64,000 nt of DNA from Chlorops oryzae. Taxonomy: Eukaryota; Arthropoda; Insecta; Diptera; Chloropidae. A model generated the notes under the pieces. The model saw nothing but the letters and a program-made list of their open reading frames with translations. It did no database searches and was not told the origin of the DNA. A program made the position numbers and the translations under genes. Numbering within the stretch: position 1 is the first letter of the stretch; each line of letters starts with the position of its first letter. Location: the NCBI GenBank assembly GCA_020466095.1, contig CM035807.1:14615985-14679984 (forward strand), read 5' to 3'. This document shows, piece by piece, positions 55,765 to 64,000 of this stretch.

Positions 55765-58700
55765 TATGAATTAAATATGGGCTACTTCGGTATGTGATCT
55801 CGGCTCATGTAGGACGACCTTCGCCAGAAGGGAGGCACGTTCATTTTGGACTCCTAAATAAGCTCATTATGAGAGATGGGATAATCGTATGTGTTCTTGT
55901 TTTGCCAAAGTCTTCTTTATTTTGAATAGTTCGAGTAGTGATGCCAGATTGAGGAATTATTCCCATTTTGAATGATTTTTTCGATTTAATTTTTAACCAA
56001 AACACCCTTCAAACATTTTTTCCATCATTTTTCTAAAGAAAGCAGAGAGCAAGAGATTTTTTAAAATATTTATAAATATTTTAAATAAATTAAAAAAAAA
56101 AAAGGTGGCAACTCTGATTTCAAGTACGATTCTTAATTGGGATGAGGCCCGATTTTCCTTCCTAAAGACTCTCTCTCCCCCCATAAAACAAAAGAACCGC
56201 AAAAAAATAAATGATCTTCGGGCTTGATAGGCCTCTACGGAGTCCGAGAGGAACCACCCCTTTTCCTCTAAAGTAGTGCTTGTGATAAGCCTTAGGGCCC
56301 ATTTTTTTCTGTTTTTAACAAGCCTTTTATTCATGGAAGACCGGAAATTTTTGAGACTGCAGAAGGATGTGGTAGCAAAATCAACTTGAAAAGAATCAGC
56401 ATGAAATTTCTCTAAGTCGCTACACTAAACTGAATGTCCAAATTTCATCGATTGAGGGATGAAAACACGCGAGGGGTAGTTTTTATAACTTATGTCTAGC
56501 CAAATATCCACATCAAAAATTGCCAAATTGACAAATATTCGTTAGTGAAGGACCAATTAGACTCGTTTCCAATTTTTGGAACAAGTAATTCTTGGACTCA
56601 TGTAAACTCAGTTAACCGGGTAGGAGAGCTTGATTTTATATGGAAAAAAAAAAACTTTAAAATATTATCGGAAAGAAACTTCTATTAGCAGTGCCCGTTA
56701 AACTATTGTCCCAAACCTTCCCAAGCATTCAATTGAGTACTGACATTGAATACAAAGAAAAAATCCAGGACCTTATTGCTAAAAAAAAAAAAAAACCAGC
56801 ATAATATTATCGTATCCCAAAAAATAAACACTTGTACTACCAATGTTGCTGAAGTGGTCTGTTTCGGAACCATTAAAACTGTGTTAGGATAAAAACCAAA
56901 AAAACTGTCACAGCTGCCCTAATAAAATCGATGGAATCATAACACACTTTTGATAATGGAATGACGGCAATAAAATTGACACACTGATTATCATTATATA
57001 ATAGTGAGCTCTTGATGATTAAACTGCCTCGATCATAGCCTATTGCGTAGTCAAAACTTTTCTAATCAATGGATTGTCGAAACGGTTTTCACATTGTTTG
57101 AGTGGACCCTCGAAACCGTCACTGAACTGTTAAAAACGAGTTCCGAGTCGAAAGAAATTATCTCCACGCAGCAATTAGCGAATATTTGGGGAGTTTAATC
57201 GCCGGAATTTTTTTTTTTTCTTTTTCTGTGATGCCCTCAGCTCTCCTGTGAGTTCTCTGACTCTGTCTTTTGTGTTCTTTGTTACTCATTCTTTTTCGTG
57301 GATTTGATTTATCAACGAATTTAAGCTTAAGAATGATGTCATTCTTGGATATTAGGAATGCTTCGAACACGCGAAAAGACAACAGAGATTTTTTTTTAAA
57401 GCATAAAAACAGGTTTAGGTTCTCTTCGGACTGCTTATGAATTTCGGATAAATATTTGCATCGAATTTTGGGAGCTTTTTTTTTCTTATACTGAGACTTT
57501 AAAAAGCACATCAAATTTTTAAGCATCTATTCTCTTTTTACAGTAAAACATCTCAACCATATCTCCTCCCGTTAGTTTTATACCCAGCGTATTTGAATTC
57601 GCATTACTGCTCTGCAGGAAGCCTGTCGCCATATGGCCCCATGTCTATACTGACGTCAATATAGACAAGAGAAGTAGTTCCAACGTCAACAGTATTTATA
57701 GGCGGTCTCATTAAGAAACTGTACTGTCAAGAGGTATATTCATTTTATTGACCATGTCAACAACGTGTCTCCTTATAAAGCGAAAGAGTACTACTTTGGT
57801 CTACATAATAGTACCGACGTCATAGTTTCAATAGTTTCGTCAATAGTTTTTCGGTCTACTGTTGACATTCAATGACAACTCAATGTTAAATGTCAATAAC
57901 GCAAAGCATTGCGACGGGTATAACTTGTCAGTAGTACTGTTGACGCAGTCAGTAGAGAAAGAGTATAGATTCACTGTTGACATTTCCTGCAGGGTGCTTT
58001 CACGATGATTGCGATGATTGTGTGCACGCAAGCTAGGAAAATCCCTTCGGAAATGCATATGGGAGCGCTCATAAGCTCTCCACTGAGCTCGCTTTATGGC
58101 AGCTTAAATCGTATTGAATGCGTAAACAGATCAACAAAGTGTAAATTTATTTTTCACACAAACATTTTTCTTTTTTTTTTTTGAATTATAAAATTCAATG
58201 TATGTAAAATAATTTCGAGAATTTGAGTCAGAGCTTTCGATGATCATCAGCATGAAATATTGAAACGATAATCGCTGCTAGTGTCGAGGGGCGATGAGTC
58301 TAGAAATCACGTGAAGGTCCAAATATGAAACGAAGCGGACGCCATTAATTTACTTAATGGAACAATGACATCAATACCATCGAATTATATGGAATTCAAA
58401 TATGTGTGAACACAAAAAAAAAAAATAGTAGGTAATTACTTTATGTTTTATCGGAGAACATCAAATGAAAAAGTGCACGAAAAATAATTTGCATTCTACG
58501 TAGATTTTCTGCTTTTGAGAGGTTATATCATAAAATATTTGAAGGCATTACACGGTGTATCTTATGGATTTTACAGATAATTAAGCTTGGTGCATTTAAA
58601 ATAATGTTTTTGCATTTTTTTTTTTGTGCTCATAAAGAAGGGGAAGGGGGTTAAAAGTCCATCTGGGCCCGGACACCATGAAGAAGCAAACAACATCGAA

Positions 58701-58842
58701 GGAATGTATGTCAAAGCAGGCTGATGAGCTTCTGGTTTTGTCACACTTGAAGGATGAACTTTGCTTGAAACCACCGGATCTGAAGTAAAATTGTTTCGCA
58801 ATTCCTCTCAATAAACTTAAGATCCATTTATTCCCTCATATT
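55765..58842. other. Non-coding stretch
   Basis: No gene recognised. It contains a TTTATACCCAGCGTA fragment at about 57578, like the start of the mini-me-like elements, and a possible TIR element at 57.6-58.0 kb. Confidence 0.4.
57612..57992. repeat. Possible MITE with CTGCAGGAA ends and many TGTCAA/TTGACA motifs
   Basis: CTGCAGGAA at 57612-57620 is inverted at 57984-57992. Between them GTCAACAGT, TGTTGAC, GACGTC and TCTATACT motifs recur on both strands. No clean target duplication is seen. Confidence 0.35.
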
Positions 58843-59073
58843 CAGGCCAATTCTGAATATTCCCTGGGAACGAATTCACGGGGAATTTACTTTTTTCGAG
58901 AGTCAAATTCTCCTTTTTGAAATAGATATGATAAGGAAAAGTTATGGGTATGGGTCAAATATCCATTCCCCATCAAAATTCTTTCCCCAAAAATTTAAAA
59001 AGGAAGAAGTTTACTCTCGAGAAAAGTTATCTCCCCGGGAATTCGTTCCCCGGAAATATTGAGAATCGGGCTG
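58843..59073. mobile_element. 231-bp MITE with ~68-bp TIRs
   Basis: The left arm (CAGGCCAATTCTGAATATTC, then GGGAACGAATTC, then CGAGAGT) matches the inverted right arm at roughly 80% of 68 positions. ATT lies outside both ends, perhaps a 3-bp duplication. The superfamily is unclear. Confidence 0.7.
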
Positions 59074-59711
59074 ATTATCAAAAGTTACTTTTTAGAAAAA
59101 AAAAAATTAAAAAAAATATATACAGCGTTAGAAATGTTTACGTTGTCTTGTTAATTCTGCCATTGAACTTGAAATCTTTTTCAAACTTGAATAAATTCCT
59201 ACACATTTGCATAGAGAATATCTCAGAATAAAAGTGTAGTATGAAAATTGAAATGAGATAAAAGAGGTCTCGCCGAAGAGCGTGCGTCTGGAATCACCGC
59301 GTGTGGTTATAATTTATGATTCATTTCCAGCCGAAGACGTTTGGTCTGTTTAGCCATTCAAATGATAGAGCTTCAACATATGTACATACAAACCTTCGTA
59401 TGTCTGTATGAAATATCTTATGAGAAGACTTTTTTTAAGTAGGTATTGTAGAGAAAAGTAGTCCGAAATATCAATTTCATTTCAAGCTTTCTTTGGGTCC
59501 TTATGTATTTTGTCGATCTTTTTGCTTTTTTGTCTTGATGTATTTTTCGCCTCTGATCCTTACATTCTTTGACTTTGTCTTTCCAGCATCATCTCTTAAT
59601 ATCAATGAATTATAACTGTTAGTTTCCTCTATAATATATTATTTTCTTCGATGAATTGGTCTCGTCTGATCGTTTTATACACCCCACCCATAGCAATATG
59701 AATGATCTTAA

Positions 59712-60444
59712 GGGGGTCTTCTCATTGAGCAACTTTTTTTTCGACTTTTTTTTTTGCATTTATTTATAGCTTGGGTAGTTGTGAATATGCCCCTAAAAGG
59801 ATTTTTTGAAATTCGAAATAGTTTAGAGGATATAGCCTTCTTTGTCGAGCAAGATCTGCGCTAAAACGAGTAATTTTTGCGTTGCTTCAAACTTTAAACG
59901 CGTTTATCTCGAAACCACGTTTTTCGAACTGGCGGCCATGATATCTCCAGTTCAACTGAACCGATTTTCATGAAACAAAGTGGAATCGACGCAGAATTGT
60001 CACCATTCTCGGGTGAACCTCGACCATAATTTTAAAAAATTTTTTACTATTTTTTTTTTACACTAAACTACAAAAAAAAAGCCCGAAATTGAAATTTTTT
60101 TTTGAATGGCCGCCATTTTGTCAAAAAAAATCACAAAATTAAGCTTGAGGTTCACCCGAGAATTACATCTATACTAATTATAACCCCGTTTTTTTTTTCC
60201 ATTTCGGACGCTCCGGAGACCCGGAATCGTGGCCGCCGTGACGACACCTTTTTTTTCACCACCAACTTTGAAGTCTCATTACTTTTTGAACAGCCCACGT
60301 ATCGAGGCAAAAAAAATTTTTTTATTTACTTTGAACCTTTTGTAATACAATAAATAAAAAAAGTTTTCAATTATTCTTTGCGTTTTCAAATAAGAATTTT
60401 TTTAAAAAGGGTCCAAAAAACGGGTTTTCAATGAGAAGACCCCC
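59712..60444. mobile_element. TTAA-flanked foldback MITE, copy 2
   Basis: A 733-bp relative of 31453-32210 in the same orientation, between TTAA at 59708-59711 and 60445-60448. Ends and internal inverted repeat are conserved. Differences from copy 1 are mostly one-base indels, many of them in homopolymers. Confidence 0.78.
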
Positions 60445-60454
60445 TTAAGCAAGG

Positions 60455-61680
60455 GTTTAAGCTTTATATACCCGAGGGTTTGTGCAGGTGTGAGTAACAC
60501 CCAGAACCCATCAAGATAAACCATATAACATTTATATAGAAATGATCAGAATCACCAGGAGATTCAATCCGTCACAGTTTTCTTATCAAAGGAGTTGAGC
60601 TATCTGAACGAAATTTGGCATGCGTGTTGGCGGAGACATGAGTAAGAACGAGTTCAATAATGGACCCGATCGGACCAATTTTAAGGGTACTTCTCTTATG
60701 AAAATCAATAGAACTATTCTAAAACTGCTTTAAAACCGAAAGTTTTTGAGATATTTTGATGATATTTGAACAAATATTAAGGCTTTAAATGTAATTTCCA
60801 AAAATTAGAAAACTGGGCGTGGCAAAAGGGCGTTTTTTCGAAAATTATCTCTTACACCTGAAATTGAAATGGGCCTTGAACGAAAGTAGGTATACTTTCG
60901 CTATGGTCATAAGCATCCTCTCCAAAAGTTTTATCTGTCGGTACATTATTAAGGGTATCTCTAGTATTAGGGTCTGTCACAAAAATCAAAAAAAAAAAAA
61001 CTGCCCCAACATCAGAGTTTTTCGAGATATTTTGATGAAATTTCGTGTTTGAGCTTGTTAAACCTCCGTTAAATTAAAACTTAAAAATTAAAAATAAAAA
61101 ATATGAATTTTCATCAAATCGACGCCATGAATTTTTGGATTTTGTTGTCATAAGCTCTAAGCTTCTCTAGTTCCGACAAAAAAATTTTGGTAATGTCTAT
61201 AATTGTTCAATATACCACTTGGAAATATACATATCAAAGCACTCTTCTCTGGACACGCCACTGACATATCGGATTATTTAAAGCGTACCCCCAGTACTAG
61301 GGTATGATATGAAAATCACAAAAACTGCTCAGAAACGGGAATTTTTTGAGATACCTACATATATTGAAGAAGTTTTTTATTTGGAAATATTTTAAGGCAT
61401 TAAATGTAATTTCCAAACATAAGAAAACTGGGCGTGGCAAACGGGCATTTATCGAAAATTGTCCCTAAGTCCTGGGACTTGAACGAAATTTGGCATACAG
61501 ACGTCTTTTGCAGTCGTAGACATCCTCAACAAAACTTGATCGGTCGATTTTTAAAGGTGCCTCCAGCGCTGGAAGCTGTCACAACAAATTCGCAAAAATT
61601 GCTCTAAAATCAAACTCTTTCGAAATATTTCAATGAAATTTGGAACTTGAGCTTATATTTAAGACTCCGATTGCAACCTA
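60455..61680 (+). repeat. Degenerate dipteran repeat with ~200-bp subunits
   Basis: Begins near TATACCCGAGGGTTTGTG with a GATCAGAATCACC core, like the mini-me-like elements. It then has about four decayed units containing CTGGGCGTGGCAAA, GAACGAAATTTGGCAT and GAGATATTTTGATGA. A hAT-MITE-like piece (about 61119-61262) appears inserted. Confidence 0.6.
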
Positions 61681-61831
61681 CATATATAGCTTACTGTTTA
61701 CCTGTGCCGCGTATTGAATGGTCAGTTTCGCCTGGCTATAACACCTTCACTTGTCAATGTCATTGAGGAATCTGTCCTAAATTGAGATAAATAAATATAA
61801 CTAAAAATAATTCTCTTCTTTTTAATTTTAG

Positions 61832-62064
61832 GTCAATTATGTTGACGAGGCCGGATGATGTCTTGATGTTACGATAGAATTAAATAAATAACGACGCTGA
61901 AAATGAACTGGTAGCAGAATTGAGTCCTTTTTTGTATTATAATTTAAAAGAAACTATTTAGAAACAACAATCGACAATATTTGAATATTCACAATGACGG
62001 TGACATACACAGCTGAAGTAGCAACCTGTCGAGGTTTCGGCTGCTTTTTGAAATTATTATTTAG
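61832..62064 (+). CDS. Best1: Bestrophin first coding exon (Best1-like)
   Basis: The ATG at 61994 opens MTVTYTAEVATCRGFGCFLK plus three codons, the conserved N-terminus of fly bestrophin 1 (calcium-activated, volume-regulated chloride channel of the plasma membrane). Coding is 61994-62064; it ends mid-codon at a perfect donor AG|GTAAGT (62065), so the next exon supplies the rest of Arg24 and should begin the conserved WRGSIYK segment. That exon is not in the remaining 1.9 kb. An acceptor (TTTTAG at 61826-61831) suggests that 61832-61993 is 5' UTR. A 12-codon upstream ORF lies there (61839-61877). A different Best paralogue is possible. Confidence 0.8.
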
Positions 62065-63495
62065 GTAAGTCCAAAATGAAATGATAAACTCTCATATCAA
62101 TCTACAGAATTGAAAGGAATTTTGGAATTATTGCTTTCGATAGCCTTCAATTGATTGAAAGATAAAATCGAATTTAATATTGACAAATTTATCTGGGATA
62201 ATTTATTTTTTTTTTGGATTCTTGCCTTCTGTCGTGTCTTCACGTTCAAGTATTGAACAAACAAATTGCATTGTATCTCCCTCGTTATCTGGTGTGCGCT
62301 AATTAAAATCGACATGTGACTTTTCAATATATATCCACTTGCTCTACATTTCCATTCATTGAGATTCCGCTTCCAATGGAACGTCTTTTTTATTTTTTTT
62401 TTTTAAAGATGCATCTTGTGTCTGCTCCTTTCGATGAAATTGTCATATCGCCTTTATCACGTTACGGTGCCATCACTCGCGATTATTGATGATTAATCAA
62501 AGTCTCGTCAACGTAAATATTTGCTTATCAGAAGTGTTCAAACAATTGAAGTACCGTTGCCCCATAAAATATGACGTGCTCGTTAAAATTTATACTAATC
62601 GCGTTTAGATTACAGACTGCATCGTATGCTAATGCCATAATTTAAACTTAAATAATACTTATGACCTCATTTCGAAAAAAAAACCTAAAATAATCATAAA
62701 TGGGTCTGTCGTTATCGATTTTGATATCGATTCGCGAATTGTTTTAAAACTTATTATGAATGGAACTTTCACTGAGGCATTAGGATTTCCTAATTACTTA
62801 TTTCTTTCCGATCGGAACTATTTTGAGTGTTGTTATTATTAGGTTTATTAAAAGCTTATTTCAGATTTTAATCGAAAGGCTTTTGTCAAGTGCCTTCGGT
62901 TGAGATAATTTATTTGAAGTTATTATTAACGTACGATTAATTAGATTTCACCTAAGACAACAACTTTTAATATTAATTGAAAGTCTTCTGTACCGTCACA
63001 GCAAATAGCTTCGGTAATTAGGGCGCCACCCAAAGATCAGGCAGGACCTTATTAGCCCTGGCGCTTCTGATCCCGCTTGTACAATGTTCTAAACATATTA
63101 ATTAGGTCATATGGTCAACCTTTCGTACATTGCCACCAAAATAATAACAATATACAGTTTACTCTTTCCTAACAAACAGTCCTCTTAAGCAGACACTTTT
63201 TTTGGAATGCTCTAGTGTTCCTGCTCCCCCAAATAGTTTCATCCATTAAGCCCGTACATATGTGTTTATAAGGTCCCGTACGATTTCCGCTTAAGAATAT
63301 AACAGCTGATCACAATCCGATTTAATCCCATAGTAATTGTGTCCCGGGTTGGTAAGGACAGACATCTAATTTCTTACACGCTTCTTTATATCGCTGAACA
63401 ACCAAGTCTTAATCCAAAGTAATTGCCACTCTCCTTCTAATACTATTCCTTTGAATTATCCTAACGACCCTTATGGACCCTAATGTTTCACCCTA
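62065..63495 (+). other. First coding intron of the bestrophin gene
   Basis: Starts with GTAAGT. It contains AT-rich sequence and no exon matching the next bestrophin segment. The intron must continue past the window end. Confidence 0.6.
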
Positions 63496-63499
63496 AGGT

Positions 63500-64000
63500 G
63501 CCCACCTAATCTAACCTACCTTACCTAACCTAACCTACCTAACCCTAACCTAACTACACCCTACGCTAACCTAACCTAACCTACCTAACCTAACCTACAA
63601 CCTAACCTAACCTAACCTAACCTAACCTAACCTAACCTACCTACCTACCCTAACCTACCTAACCTACCTAACCTAACCTATCCTAACCTATCCTACCTAA
63701 CCTAACCTAACCTATCCTATCCTATCCTACCTAACCTATCCACCTATCCTATCCTATCCTATCCTATCCTACCTACCTAACCTAACCTAACCTATCCTAT
63801 ACCTAACCTACCTACCTACCTAACCTAACCTAACCTACCTAACCTAACCTAACCTAACCTAACCACCTAACCTCAACCTACCTACCTACCTACCTAACCT
63901 ACCCTATCCTACCTAACCTACCTAACCTACCTACCTAACCTAACCTAACCTAACCTAACCTACCTAACCTACCTACCTACCTACTCCTACCTACCTAACC
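63500..64000 (+). repeat. CCTAA/CCTA/CCTAT satellite-like array
   Basis: About 500 bp of tandem CCTAA mixed with CCTA and CCTAT units, running off the window. CCTAA is the complement of TTAGG, the ancestral insect telomere repeat, which flies have lost. The mixture is irregular, and it lies inside a bestrophin intron by my reading, so it is an interstitial array and not a chromosome end. Confidence 0.9.

Noticed and set aside
63500..64000. True chromosome telomere
   Set aside because: Units are irregular, the C-rich strand runs the wrong way for an end on the right, and the array lies after a gene's first exon that must continue beyond it.

Overview
The window looks like AT-rich, intron-rich insect DNA, most likely from a higher fly (Diptera, Brachycera; a tephritid-like genome would fit, but I cannot fix the species). 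Three things point there: a Delta-9 acyl-CoA desaturase very close to fly Desat1, a first coding exon matching fly bestrophin 1, and mini-me-like elements with (GTCY)n tracts, a dipteran repeat type. There are no bacterial operons, rRNA genes, CRISPR arrays or convincing functional tRNA genes.

Layout. 1-5.8 kb: intergenic or intronic DNA with one doubtful terminal exon, a short hAT-type MITE and a mini-me-like element. 5.80-7.08 kb: a nearly intact mariner with 32-bp perfect inverted repeats and one early stop. 7-16 kb: non-coding DNA with several TIR elements. 16.16-26.41 kb: a complete, apparently very young Ty3/Gypsy LTR retrotransposon on the minus strand, inserted at the edge of a 12-bp minisatellite. 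It has 765-bp LTRs, a tRNA-Ser-like primer site, gag with five zinc knuckles, a -1 frameshift site with stem-loop, pol, and an integrase split by two one-base A-run indels. 26.9-40.5 kb: non-coding DNA with simple repeats, a TTAA-flanked foldback element, a tandem array of a hAT-type MITE, a tRNA-derived SINE and a small TTAA MITE. 40.5-45.5 kb: the desaturase gene, with four coding exons, a probable non-coding first exon and a 3.4-kb first intron holding long inverted repeats. 46.5-60.4 kb: transposon remnants (an RTE-like ORF start, a second mini-me-like element, MITEs, and a degenerate hAT element with a SINE nested in its transposase). 61.8-62.1 kb: the first coding exon of a bestrophin whose other exons lie beyond the window. 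63.5-64.0 kb: a CCTAA-rich array.

How it fits together. Only the desaturase (ER fatty-acid desaturation) and bestrophin (calcium-activated chloride channel) are recognisable host genes; both read rightwards, about 16 kb apart. Most remaining structure is mobile-element biology, with nested insertions that give relative ages: retrotransposon into minisatellite, SINE into hAT. Several elements differ from their relatives mainly in homopolymer lengths, so some frameshifts may be assembly errors rather than decay.
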